Below, in pieces: positions 16,355 through 23,983 of a stretch of 23,983 bases of DNA. Each line of letters starts with the position of its first letter. Position 1 is the stretch's first letter. The notes under the pieces are model-generated. The model was not told the origin of the DNA and did not search any database. It saw nothing but the letters and a program-made list of their open reading frames with translations. The DNA comes from GCA-002862325 sp036339295. GTDB taxonomy: Bacteria > Planctomycetota > Phycisphaerae > Phycisphaerales > SM1A02. Position numbers and translations under genes: made by a program. The stretch lies in contig JAYZBK010000230.1 in NCBI GenBank assembly GCA_036339295.1, positions 1 through 23,983 of the forward strand, in the 5' to 3' direction.

Positions 16355-17584
16355 TCAAGCCTCGGCGTCGCAGGCGCACAGGCCGCACGCGATGGTCCAT
16401 TCCGGGTGTTCCCCCGCGGGATCGAGCACGCCGGCTCCCTCGGGGGTGGCCGCGAGGAGCCTGCTGATCGGATCCCCGACACTCGACTTCACGCCCATCC
16501 GTCGCGCGAGGTGGCTCGCATAGCGACGACTGTGCGACTCGCCTCCGACCATGACCATCCGGTCGATCGGTCCGCCGACCGCGGCCTGGGCGTAGCGGCC
16601 GCACATGAGGAGCTCGTCCGCGATCGAATCGTCCACCTCCGCGAGGTCGGACTCGAGCCCGGTGGTGGTGACGGGCGAGAGCGAGGGGTGGCCCTCGCCG
16701 ACCCGTCGATCCACGCCCACCGCGGGCGTGCCGCAGGGCATCGAGCGACGGGCGTCGCGTTCGGCCTTCGCGAGGCCCGCCCGCATGATGGGCGACATCT
16801 CCGCGACCTCGTCGACCGGGGCTCCGGGGGTCTCCCGCGGTCGATCGACCGCGTGACGCTCCTCCTCGATCCGACGGTTCCGCGCATCCGCGTTCGTGCA
16901 TCCCCACGAACGCGCCGCGATCTCGTCGAACTGGCGGCCGCCGATGTGGATGATCCGGGCGAAGACCATCTCGGTCCCTCGGGCGACCGCGACCTTCACC
17001 GCGCCCCAGCCGGTGTCCACGTACATGGTGACGACGTGGCGATCCTCGTCTCGGCGGTGGAGATGGTCGAAGGCCCGCAGGAGCGGGACGTGGTCGGGCT
17101 GGACACCGACGACGTCGAAGCGACATCGCTTGACCAGGTCGACGTGCCGCATCACCTCGTCGCGGGCGATCGCGAGGGCGACGCGCTCCCGATCGCTCCC
17201 GGGAACCGCGAACGAACGGGCCACGACCGATCGAGGGGCGCAGCCGATTCGTCCGGCGACCTCGGCCCGGACCTGGTCGTCCGGCGAGAGCGGGCCATCG
17301 GGATCCACCCGGGTCTGCTGGACCATGAAGTGCGAGCTTGCGGGCGAGATGATGATGCGACGTCCGTGGAACCCGCCCTGCTTGAGGACGGCCGACAGCT
17401 CGCCCTCGAGGAAGGCGAACCGACGTTCCGTGTTGCCACGGGCCTCGTCCGGGATCTCGAGCATCTGGGCCGAGACGATCGCCGGCGTCTCGCCACCGGT
17501 CAGCTGAAGGAGCTTGACCGAGGACGCACCGAAGTCCGCCACGATGGGCGAGACGCTCTTGTTCAACAGGCGACCAAACGGCAT
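16355..17584 (-). CDS. pilM: PilM-like actin-fold ATP-binding protein
   Basis: A 409-residue cytoplasmic protein of the FtsA/PilM actin-like fold. Visible features are the phosphate-1 region 'VADFGASSVKLLQLTGG' (the PilM 'D-G-SS-vK' pattern), 'RIIISPASSHFMVQQTRV', 'GVQPDHVPLLRAFDHL', phosphate-2 'TMYVDTGWGAVKVAVA', and the adenosine motif 'RMVMVGGESHSR'. PilM binds the PilN N-terminus and links it to PilB. It is longer than the usual ~350 residues because of a polar insert (~residues 235-300, between 'FDEIAARSWG' and 'SDLAEVDDSIADE'). ATG 17584 has GGAG about 9 bases upstream and starts with 'MPFGRLLNKSVSPIVADFG', as expected. It is the first gene of the operon. Confidence 0.85.
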   Translation of the reverse strand: MPFGRLLNKSVSPIVADFGASSVKLLQLTGGETPAIVSAQMLEIPDEARGNTERRFAFLEGELSAVLKQGGFHGRRIIISPASSHFMVQQTRVDPDGPLSPDDQVRAEVAGRIGCAPRSVVARSFAVPGSDRERVALAIARDEVMRHVDLVKRCRFDVVGVQPDHVPLLRAFDHLHRRDEDRHVVTMYVDTGWGAVKVAVARGTEMVFARIIHIGGRQFDEIAARSWGCTNADARNRRIEEERHAVDRPRETPGAPVDEVAEMSPIMRAGLAKAERDARRSMPCGTPAVGVDRRVGEGHPSLSPVTTTGLESDLAEVDDSIADELLMCGRYAQAAVGGPIDRMVMVGGESHSRRYASHLARRMGVKSSVGDPISRLLAATPEGAGVLDPAGEHPEWTIACGLCACDAEA

Positions 17585-17773
17585 GCGACGATCTCCGAGC
17601 TCCGGCGGGCCCGGAAACACCGGGTCCACACCGTCGGATCGACTGGAGAGGAGGGTCGGTTGAGTGGTTTGGGGCGTGAGCGGGGGGCTTCGCGGAAATC
17701 CACCCACCTCGGGGGGGATCGTGCGGGCGGGACCGGTAACGGCATCGCCCCGACGGACGACTCGGACGTTGGC
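17585..17773. other. Intergenic region upstream of the pil operon
   Basis: These 189 bases between the mqnB stop and the pilM start should hold the pilus operon promoter. The sequence contains runs of G and C (a seven-G run near 17712) but no convincing -35/-10 pair and no clear terminator for mqnB. A sigma-54 or other alternative promoter cannot be assigned with confidence. Confidence 0.4.
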
Positions 17774-18430
17774 TCAGGCCGAGGAGAGGGCCGCCGCGAC
17801 CTCGTCGAGACCGGCGAACGCCCGTTCGAGGTCCCAGGCCTGCCGATCACGTCGTCCGCAGCGGTTCGAGACCACCCGGATCTCGATCGACGCCACCCCG
17901 AGGAGTCGGGCCGCATGAAGCACGGCCGCGCCCTCCATCGCCTCCGCGATCGCACCGGTCCGTCCGACGACCTCCTCCGCCAGGGCGTCGGTCCCGGAGC
18001 AGGTCGCGACGGTGGCGATCGGACCGAAGCGGGCGTCGGGGAGTCGCTCCCGAACCAGCTCGAGTGCGTGGGGATCGGCGGGGATCGCGTTCCCCTCCGC
18101 GAACGTCGCGAGGGGGAAGCCGAGGTCCGCCACCGGAACGAAGCCGTCGTCCGAGAGCAGGCCCTCCTCCATGTAGATCGATCTCGTGCCGACGACGACG
18201 GTGCCGTTGGGGAGCGGCTCCCCGCCGACGACCGGCAGGGCGCCGGCGATGCCTGCATTCACGACCACGCCGGGCATCGGGCGCGAGCCGAGTGCGACCG
18301 CGGTCGCCACCGCCGCGTTGACGCGACCGACGCCGGCCACGACGACGGGAATGCCTCGACGCCGGAAGGGGGCGGCCTCCCGTTCGACCGAGGTGACCAC
18401 GACCAATTCGGTGCGGGGCGCCGGGGTCAA
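17774..18430 (-). CDS. mqnB: Futalosine hydrolase (menaquinone biosynthesis, futalosine pathway)
   Basis: A 218-residue member of the nucleoside phosphorylase/MTAN fold. It would cleave futalosine to hypoxanthine and dehypoxanthine futalosine, the second step of the alternative menaquinone pathway. Signatures: 'VVAGVGRVNAAVATAVAL', 'VVNAGIAGALP', 'ATVATCSGTDALAEEV', the purine/ribose motif 'IAEAMEGAAVLHAA', and 'IRVVSNRCGRRDRQAWDL', which is typical of MqnB rather than MTA/SAH nucleosidase. The start is taken as TTG 18430, which overlaps the hisS stop (TTGA) and has a G-rich stretch upstream. No other mqn gene is in the window. 5'-Methylthioadenosine/SAH nucleosidase is the alternative, but the 'SNRxGxRDRxxW' ending argues for MqnB. 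Confidence 0.82.
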   Translation of the reverse strand: MTPAPRTELVVVTSVEREAAPFRRRGIPVVVAGVGRVNAAVATAVALGSRPMPGVVVNAGIAGALPVVGGEPLPNGTVVVGTRSIYMEEGLLSDDGFVPVADLGFPLATFAEGNAIPADPHALELVRERLPDARFGPIATVATCSGTDALAEEVVGRTGAIAEAMEGAAVLHAARLLGVASIEIRVVSNRCGRRDRQAWDLERAFAGLDEVAAALSSA

Positions 18431-19752
18431 GAGGTCCCCCCGTCGTTCCGCAGGCGATCGACGAGTCCGGCCAGTGGCGCTGCCTCCTGCGCCCCCGACC
18501 GGAGATCCTTCAGCTGCACCTCGCCATCGGCGAGTTCGGCGCCGAGGATGACCGCCTGCGAGGCTCCCGACTTCGACGCCTCCCCGAGGAGCTTGCCGAC
18601 GTTCCGCGTCGTCTTGTAGCTCCTGCGGGCATGGATGCCGGCGCGACGGCATTCGGCCAGCAGCCGTTCCGCCGGACGATCGGCGTCGTCGACGGCGCTG
18701 ACGATGAAGACCCGCGGTGGCTGCGGGCGGATCCCCTCGAGCAGGCCTCGATCACCGAGCACGAGCCCGAGCACGACGTCGCCCATGCCGAAGCCGACGG
18801 CGGAGGTCGGTGGCCCCCCCATCAGCTCGACGAGGCCGTCGTACCGACCGCCACCCGCGATCGCCCGCTCCCCCCCGCCGTTCTCGTGGATCTCGAACAC
18901 CGAGCCGGTGTAGTAGGCGAGGCCGCGCACGATCCCCAGGTCCCATCGGCACCACGGCGCCACGCCGGCGTCGACCAGCGCATCGCGGAGTCCCTCCAGC
19001 GGCTCGAAGGCCGACGTCGGAACCCCGGAGGCCTTCGCGAGATCGGCGAGATCGCCGTCGATCGGACAACGGGTCCGTGCCAGTCGGTCGAACGACTCCA
19101 GCGATTCCCCGTCGAGACCGAGGGCCGACGCCTTCTCCGCGAACGCCTCGGGCGGCATCTTGTCGCGCCGGTCGAGGAGCTCGAACGCCATGGTCATCGA
19201 CTCGCGCGGGACGCCGAGGGCCTCGAGGCCGAGGGCGACCGCGTCGCGATGGCTCAGCCTCGCGGTCGCCACCGACGGGTCGATCCCGAGTCGCTCGAGC
19301 GCCGCGAGGCCCGTGGCGAGGACCTCGGCATCGGCCGAAGGCGTGTCCAGCCCCAGCATGTCGACGTTCCACTGCACGAACTCGCGAAGCCGCCCTCGCT
19401 GGGGGCGCTCGGCCCGGAAGTGGCTCGGGATCGCGAACCACTTGACCGGTCGCGGAAGCCCGCCGCCGCGGGCGGCGACCATCCGGGCGAGGGTGGGGGT
19501 GAACTCGGGCCGCAGGGCGTAGTCGTCCTTCCCGCCGTCCCGACGGAAGGAGAAGAGCTCGCTCACGATGCCCTCGCCGCTCTTCACCGTGTAGAGCCCG
19601 AGGTGTTCGAAGGTCGGTCCCTCGATCTCCTCGAAGCCGTGGACGATCGAGGCGTCGCGCCACGCGGCCTCGATGTGTCGGCGCACCGACATCTCCTCGG
19701 GGAAGAAGTCTCGTGTGCCCTTGGGGCCCTGGAATCGGCTCGTCTTGCTCAT
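18427..19752 (-). CDS. hisS: Histidyl-tRNA synthetase
   Basis: A 441-residue class II synthetase that charges tRNA-His. Visible: motif 1 region 'GPKGTRDFFPEEM' and 'FEEIEGPTFEHLGLY', motif 2 'FRAERPQRGRLREFVQWN', the HisRS-specific loop 'IVRGLAYYTGSVFEI', motif 3 'SAVGFGMGDVVLGL', and a C-terminal anticodon domain ('RVFIVSAVDDAD ... GAQEAAPLAGLVDRL'). Length is normal. ATG 19752 begins with 'MSKTSRFQGPKGTRDF'; no Shine-Dalgarno sequence is seen. It follows the small membrane protein gene by 45 bases and is coupled to mqnB by a four-base overlap. Confidence 0.95.
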   Translation of the reverse strand: MSKTSRFQGPKGTRDFFPEEMSVRRHIEAAWRDASIVHGFEEIEGPTFEHLGLYTVKSGEGIVSELFSFRRDGGKDDYALRPEFTPTLARMVAARGGGLPRPVKWFAIPSHFRAERPQRGRLREFVQWNVDMLGLDTPSADAEVLATGLAALERLGIDPSVATARLSHRDAVALGLEALGVPRESMTMAFELLDRRDKMPPEAFAEKASALGLDGESLESFDRLARTRCPIDGDLADLAKASGVPTSAFEPLEGLRDALVDAGVAPWCRWDLGIVRGLAYYTGSVFEIHENGGGERAIAGGGRYDGLVELMGGPPTSAVGFGMGDVVLGLVLGDRGLLEGIRPQPPRVFIVSAVDDADRPAERLLAECRRAGIHARRSYKTTRNVGKLLGEASKSGASQAVILGAELADGEVQLKDLRSGAQEAAPLAGLVDRLRNDGGTS

Positions 19753-19797
19753 GGATTCGTTCGGTGTTCGGCGCCGCTCGCGGAGGCGGCTCGGGAA

Positions 19798-20391
19798 TCA
19801 GCTTCGGCCCAGGCGTCCGCCGGTTCGCGGCGCCTTGACGATGATCGAGATGGCGACGACGGCGAGACCCCATCCGATGGCGAGGTCGCCCGCCATCGCC
19901 CGGACCCAGCCGGCGGGGTTCATCATGAAGTTGCTGGGGACGAGGACACCGGCGATGACCGCGAACCCCACGATCGCGATGCCGATGGCCATGCGACCCG
20001 CGGGACCGTGACCCGCCCGGGCCGCGGTCGCGAGCACGACGGCGAGGAGCATGGCCCCCGCGAACTCGAGGAGGATCCCGACGATGAACATCGACGGGCT
20101 CGCCGTGTCCGCTCCATCGGGCCTCACGAGGAGGATGCCCACCGGGCCTTCGGCGCACTGCTCCGTCCACGCCTGGCGGGCCTCCTCCGGGGAGACGCCC
20201 TCGGCTTCGACCATCGGGGGGAACGCGTACGCGCCGGTCGCCCCGACGTTCGCCTTGATCGCCGGCATGAGGGCGTCCGCGTTGGGGAGTTCGCGCAGAT
20301 CCTCGCTCCAGAGGTCCATGACCATCCAGGAGAGCCCGCCCCAGGCGAACACGATGACGGTCCCGACGATGGAGGCGAGGATCAGTCGCAT
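19798..20391 (-). CDS. Unknown membrane protein with about four transmembrane helices
   Basis: A 197-residue protein I cannot assign to a named family. Helices are likely at residues ~3-24 ('LILASIVGTVIVFAWGGLSW'), ~100-122 ('MFIVGILLEFAGAMLLAVV'), ~133-152 ('MAIGIAIVGFAVIAGVLVP') and ~170-187 ('LAIGWGLAVVAISIIV'). Between the first two lies a ~75-residue soluble loop with 'VSPEEARQAWTEQC' and 'GPVGILLVRPDG', probably outside the cytoplasm. ATG 20391 has GGAGA about 7 bases upstream. It stands between the sugar-transport block and hisS; no functional link can be argued. Confidence 0.75.
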   Translation of the reverse strand: MRLILASIVGTVIVFAWGGLSWMVMDLWSEDLRELPNADALMPAIKANVGATGAYAFPPMVEAEGVSPEEARQAWTEQCAEGPVGILLVRPDGADTASPSMFIVGILLEFAGAMLLAVVLATAARAGHGPAGRMAIGIAIVGFAVIAGVLVPSNFMMNPAGWVRAMAGDLAIGWGLAVVAISIIVKAPRTGGRLGRS

Positions 20392-20479
20392 GGCGGTCTC
20401 CAGGCGTGGTCCGGGGGCCGACGACCGGCCCTGCCGCGCAGCCTAGCCGAAGCGGCCGGTGGCTCGCCCGCGAGGTCGG
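20392..20479. other. Spacer with a short GC hairpin
   Basis: GGGCCG (20415-20420) and CGGCCC (20426-20431) form a 6-bp stem with loop ACGAC, 63 bases before the stop-side edge of the aldose epimerase gene is left behind on the minus strand. It lacks a T-run on either strand, so it is at best a weak end of the sugar operon. No clear promoter was seen. Confidence 0.3.
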
Positions 20480-21622
20480 TCAGTCGGTCGTGAAGCGATG
20501 GACCATGCGATGACGGTAGCGCTCGCCCGGCCTGAGGACGACGTCGGGCCACCCGTCCTCGCCCTGGTGGTTGATCGAGTCGGGATACGCCTGCGTCTCG
20601 AGGCAGAGCCCTCCGAACTTCTCGTAGACCGCCCCGCCCTTGCCGACCATCCCGTTCAGGAAGTTGCCGGTGTAGAACTGGATGCCCGGCTGGTCGGTCT
20701 CGATCGTCATCGTGATGCCGGTGACCGGGTCGTGGAGGCGAGCGACCTCCCGCATCGTGCCCGCCTCGCCGTCGAGGCAGAGGTTGTGGTCGTAGCCGCC
20801 CGGATCATTCTCGCCGCCCGGGAACGCGCCGATGTCGCGGCCGATCGGCTTCGGGGACCGGAAGTCCACGGCCGTGCCCTCGACCGATGCCAGCTCGCCG
20901 GTGGGAATGAAGCCCTCGTCGACCGGCGTGTACCGGCTCGCGTCGATCCGCAGGATCTCGTCGAGGATCGGACCGGAGTCGTGGCCGCCGAGGTTCCAGT
21001 AGGTGTGATGGACGAGATTGACGGGCGTCGCGGCGTCGGTGGCCGCGCCCATCTCGACGATCAGCTCGTCGTCGGCGGTCAGGATGTAGGTGACCTCCGC
21101 CTCGACCGTCCCGGGATAGCCCTCGTCGCCGTCGGGACTTCGCAGGGTGAATCGGCAACCCGGCCCCTTCTCGGTCATCACCGGATCGGAGTGCCAGAGC
21201 TGCTTGTCGAACCCGACGTCGCCGCCATGGAGGTGGTTGTCGCCGTTGTTGGTCGCCAGCTGGTGGGTCTCCCCGTCGAGCGTGAACGACCCGCCGGCGA
21301 TGCGGTTGCCCACGCGACCGACCGTGCACCCGAAGTACTGGCTCTTCTCGGGATACTCCTCGACCGTGTCGAACCCGAGCACCACGTCGACCGGCCGTCC
21401 CGACCGATCGGGAACCACCACCCTCGTGATGGTGGCGCCGAACTCCACGATCTCGACCTCCATGCCGTTGCCGTTCTCGAGCTTGATCCGCTTCACCTTC
21501 ATCTCCCCACCGTCGGGACCCCGGACGACGCCATCGGACCGGTCGACGACCTGCGATCGCGAGCAACCGGCGAGACCGACGATCGAGACGAGGAGGCAGG
21601 CCATGATCTTCTGTGTTCGCAA
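20480..21622 (-). CDS. galM: Exported lipoprotein aldose 1-epimerase (galactose mutarotase)
   Basis: A 380-residue mutarotase that interconverts alpha and beta anomers of aldoses. Family motifs: 'GFDTVEEYPEKSQYFGCTVGR', 'GNRIAGGSFTLDG', 'NNGDNHLHGG', 'RSPDGDEGYPG', catalytic His in 'NLVHHTYWNLGGH', 'VDEGFIPTGE', 'GGYDHNLCLD' and catalytic Glu in 'GGLCLETQAYPDSINH'. The N-terminus is a lipoprotein signal ending in 'VGLAGC' (Cys20), so it should act outside the inner membrane. TTG 21622 is preferred over ATG 21604 because it adds the basic n-region 'MRTQKI'; its ribosome site is weak. It lies 54 bases downstream of the sugar permease, so it probably prepares the correct anomer for that transporter. 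Confidence 0.9.
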   Translation of the reverse strand: MRTQKIMACLLVSIVGLAGCSRSQVVDRSDGVVRGPDGGEMKVKRIKLENGNGMEVEIVEFGATITRVVVPDRSGRPVDVVLGFDTVEEYPEKSQYFGCTVGRVGNRIAGGSFTLDGETHQLATNNGDNHLHGGDVGFDKQLWHSDPVMTEKGPGCRFTLRSPDGDEGYPGTVEAEVTYILTADDELIVEMGAATDAATPVNLVHHTYWNLGGHDSGPILDEILRIDASRYTPVDEGFIPTGELASVEGTAVDFRSPKPIGRDIGAFPGGENDPGGYDHNLCLDGEAGTMREVARLHDPVTGITMTIETDQPGIQFYTGNFLNGMVGKGGAVYEKFGGLCLETQAYPDSINHQGEDGWPDVVLRPGERYRHRMVHRFTTD

Positions 21623-21676
21623 GGTTGGAATCCCGGTGTGATTCGTCTGGATGCCGGCAGGTGATCGACGCGTGAC

Positions 21677-22744
21677 TCAGAGGCTGCCGATCCTCCGACC
21701 CACGGTTCGACGGACGACCTCGTCCGCCATGGCGCCCGCGAGGATGACCCCGCCGATCACCGCGTACTGGATCGTGTCGGGAATCCAGTCTATGAGCGTG
21801 ATCGCGTTCTGGAGGACCTGCATCAGCGCGGCCCCGATGATCACCCCGATGATCGAGCCCTCGCCGCCGCGGAGGCTGCAGCCGCCGAGGACGGCCGCGG
21901 CGATCGCGTACAGCTCGTAGAAGTTGCCGAAGTCCGCCGGCTGGGCGCTGCCGACGTCGAGGATGAAGAGCATGCCCCCGAAACCCGCGAGGCCGCCGCA
22001 GACCATGTAGGCCAGGATCGTCAGCCTCCCGGTCCGGATGCCGCCGTGCCTCGCGGCGGACTCGTTCCGACCGGTCGCGAGGAGATGCCGGCCGGCCACC
22101 GTGGTCCGGAGGAAGACGATCGCGGCGATCGCGACCACCAGCAGGATGATGAAGGTCGCGGGAATCGAGAAGCTCTCGAATCCGGGGATGCCGAGGTGCT
22201 CGATGCCGGGGACCTCGAACCGGTGCCGTACGAACGACCGAAGGCCCTTGAACTCGTTCTGGAATCCCACCGTCTGGTCGGCCGTGATGCCGCGTGCGAT
22301 GCCGCGGTAGAGGAGCAGCCCGCAGAGCGTGACGATGAACGGCTGGAGTCGGAGCCCGCGGACGAGCGAGCCGTGGAAGAGGCCGATCAGGAGCCCCAGC
22401 AGCAGGACCGACGGGACGGCGATCCACGGATCGACCCCGTTGGTGACGAGGAGCCACGGGAGCAGGCAGCCCACCAGGGCGATCACGGATCCGATCGAGA
22501 GATCGATGCCGCCGACCATGATCACGAAGGCCGCCCCGATCGAGATGACGCCGAAGAGCGACGTTCGACGAAGCAGGTTCTCGATGTTGATGGGCGTGAG
22601 GAAGTACGGCGTGAGCGATGCGGTCGCGATGCAGGTCGCCACGAGGAGACCACCCACGCCGAGGACCTTCCCGGGTCCGGAGAGGAGCCCGGCCAGCCTT
22701 CGGCCGGGGTCCCCCGCCTGCGTTGCCTGCCCTTCCTTGCTCAT
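21677..22744 (-). CDS. Sugar ABC transporter permease (RbsC/MglC type)
   Basis: A 355-residue inner-membrane permease of the ribose/galactose/xylose ABC family (BPD_transp_2). Typical signatures are 'NIENLLRRTSLFGVISIGAAFVI', 'GGIDLSIGSVIAL', 'PFIVTLCGLLLYRGIA', 'ATGRNESAARHGGI', 'AYMVCGGLAGFGGML', and 'GEGSIIGVIIGAALMQVLQNAI'. About eight to ten membrane helices are expected. ATG 22744 overlaps the stop of the ATPase gene (ATGA at 22741-22744) with GGAAG upstream, so the two are translated together. Substrate cannot be fixed by sequence; the galM gene downstream suggests an aldohexose or pentose. Confidence 0.92.
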   Translation of the reverse strand: MSKEGQATQAGDPGRRLAGLLSGPGKVLGVGGLLVATCIATASLTPYFLTPINIENLLRRTSLFGVISIGAAFVIMVGGIDLSIGSVIALVGCLLPWLLVTNGVDPWIAVPSVLLLGLLIGLFHGSLVRGLRLQPFIVTLCGLLLYRGIARGITADQTVGFQNEFKGLRSFVRHRFEVPGIEHLGIPGFESFSIPATFIILLVVAIAAIVFLRTTVAGRHLLATGRNESAARHGGIRTGRLTILAYMVCGGLAGFGGMLFILDVGSAQPADFGNFYELYAIAAAVLGGCSLRGGEGSIIGVIIGAALMQVLQNAITLIDWIPDTIQYAVIGGVILAGAMADEVVRRTVGRRIGSL

Positions 22745-23983
22745 GGGTCGACTTCCACTGGTGCCGCGACGACGGTTCCCGTCGCCAGGGACATGATCGC
22801 CGCTTCCGTCGCCTCGTGCCCGGGCATGGTCCCCGTGATCCGCCCATCGTGCATCACGACCACGCGGTCGGCGATCGAGAGCAGCTCCTCCATCTCGCTG
22901 CTCGCCACCAGGACCGCCGCGCCGGCTGCCGCGAGCTCGGCCAGCAGGGCATGGACCTCGGCCTTCGCCCCCACGTCGACTCCACGGGTGGGCTCGTCGA
23001 GGAGCAGGACCCGGGGCTCGCAGGCAAGCCACCGTCCGACCGCGACCTTCTGCTGGTTGCCGCCGCTCAGGCCGCCCGTCGGGGTGGAGAGCCGGCGAGG
23101 TCGCACCCCGAGGCGGCCGACGAGATCGTCCGCCCCGGTTCGTTCCCGACGGCGGGAACGGAACGGCCCTCGGGTCGCCATCTCCACCAACGCGAGGTTC
23201 TCGAGGTTCGATTCCTCCAGCAGGAGGCCGTCCTCCTTCCGATCCTCCGGAACCAGGGCCATGCCCCGACCCGCCGCATCCGCGGGATGGCGAACGTCGA
23301 CCGGCTCGCCGTCGATCGCGATCTCGCCCGCGATTCGTCGATCGATCCCGACGACGGCCCGCAGGAGCTCGGTCCTTCCGGCACCGACCAGCCCGGCCAG
23401 CGCGACGATCTCCCCCCGGCCGACCTCGAGGTCGATCGCCTCTCCCGGGAAGCGGCCGGTCCGGACACCTCGCAGCGAGAGTCCCCCCGCTCGAGGGGCG
23501 TCGACCGGCCCCCGTCGGGAGACCTCGAGGTCGCGCCCGACCATGAGCCTGACCATCCCGGACCGGGTGATCCGATCGCCGAGAAGGGTCCCGACGTGAC
23601 GACCGTCCCGAAGGACCTCGACCCGATCGGAGATCCGACGGACCTCCTCGAGGCGATGCGAGATGAACACCACGCTCGTCCCCCGCTCGCGCAGACGCTC
23701 GACCGTGCGAAGCAGGATGTCCGTCTCGCGCTCCGAGAGACTCGACGTCGGCTCGTCCATGACGATCATCCGCGCGTCCGTCGCCATGGCCTTGGCGATC
23801 TCCACGAGTTGACGCGTTCCCATGCCGAGTCCGGCGACCGGCCTCGAGGGCTCGAGATCGTCGAGCCCCACCTCGGCGAGCGCGTTCCGGGCCAGCCGAG
23901 CCGCCGTTCCTCGATCGAGGAAGGGACCGCGTCGGGGTTCGCGTCCGAGGAGGATGTTCGCCCCGACGTCGAGGTTGTCCGCG
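22741..23983 (-). CDS. Sugar ABC transporter ATP-binding protein with two ATPase domains (RbsA/MglA type), N-terminus cut off
   Basis: About 413 residues of a ~500-residue duplicated ATPase; the first Walker A lies beyond the right edge. The first domain shows 'ANILLGREP', a divergent signature 'GLGMGTRQLVEIAKA' (usually LSxGxxQ), Walker B 'MIVMDEPTSSLS' and 'VVFISHRLEEV'. The second has the degenerate P-loop 'GLVGAGRTELL' typical of this family's C-terminal half, 'LSGGNQQKVAVGRWL', 'VLLLDEPTRGVDVGAK' and 'LVASSEMEELLSIADRVVVM'. It powers the permease that overlaps its 3' end. The substrate-binding protein gene would be expected upstream, outside the window. Confidence 0.93.
   Translation of the reverse strand, partial: ADNLDVGANILLGREPRRGPFLDRGTAARLARNALAEVGLDDLEPSRPVAGLGMGTRQLVEIAKAMATDARMIVMDEPTSSLSERETDILLRTVERLRERGTSVVFISHRLEEVRRISDRVEVLRDGRHVGTLLGDRITRSGMVRLMVGRDLEVSRRGPVDAPRAGGLSLRGVRTGRFPGEAIDLEVGRGEIVALAGLVGAGRTELLRAVVGIDRRIAGEIAIDGEPVDVRHPADAAGRGMALVPEDRKEDGLLLEESNLENLALVEMATRGPFRSRRRERTGADDLVGRLGVRPRRLSTPTGGLSGGNQQKVAVGRWLACEPRVLLLDEPTRGVDVGAKAEVHALLAELAAAGAAVLVASSEMEELLSIADRVVVMHDGRITGTMPGHEATEAAIMSLATGTVVAAPVEVDP

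Noticed and set aside
20415..20431. Strong terminator after galM
   Set aside because: The stem is only 6 bp and lacks a T-tract on either strand.

Overview
This is a GC-rich bacterial chromosome window, densely packed with ordinary bacterial genes. The best taxonomic guess is a planctomycete, probably of the Phycisphaerae group. The main reason is the first gene fragment: a secreted beta-helix-like protein ending in two EF-hand/dockerin-type repeats followed by an aromatic 'NWG' ending, a style common in that group. A futalosine-pathway menaquinone gene and a PilMNO-type pilus operon fit but are not specific. No phage, insertion sequence, CRISPR array, tRNA or rRNA was seen.

Layout, left to right. 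(1) 1-503: 3' end of the dockerin-type secreted protein. (2) 856-5706: carbon metabolism. A PrpD-like dehydratase with a strong terminator, a class I methyltransferase, fructose-1,6-bisphosphatase (minus strand) and, divergent from it, an acetyl-CoA acetyltransferase. (3) 5742-7583: MsbA-like ABC exporter (minus). (4) 7678-11110 (minus): a methyl-cycle block made of a TPR lipoprotein, an ArsR-HTH/methyltransferase fusion regulator (SahR architecture) and S-adenosylhomocysteinase (ahcY). The ahcY promoter region carries a perfect 24-bp palindrome just downstream of a good -10 box, then a leader that can fold. (5) 11217-12220 (plus): a small LigD-phosphoesterase-like protein translationally coupled to a DUF456 membrane protein. 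(6) 12233-17584 (minus): a type IV pilus/type II secretion-like operon pilM-pilN-pilO-(unknown membrane protein)-pilB. (7) 17774-19752 (minus): futalosine hydrolase mqnB overlapping the stop of hisS. (8) 19798-23983 (minus): a small membrane protein, an exported lipoprotein aldose 1-epimerase, and a ribose/galactose-type sugar ABC permease and ATPase, the last cut by the window edge.

The most interesting item is the inferred circuit around ahcY. A SahR-like repressor gene sits directly upstream of ahcY, a composite operator overlaps the presumed transcription start, and there is a possible structured RNA leader. The second is the unassigned fourth gene of the pilus operon, which occupies the place of PilP/GspC but has no recognisable family signature. 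Several genes (ahcY, pilB, mqnB, galM) appear to start with TTG; most of these calls rest on a Shine-Dalgarno sequence, a stop-codon overlap or a better signal peptide.
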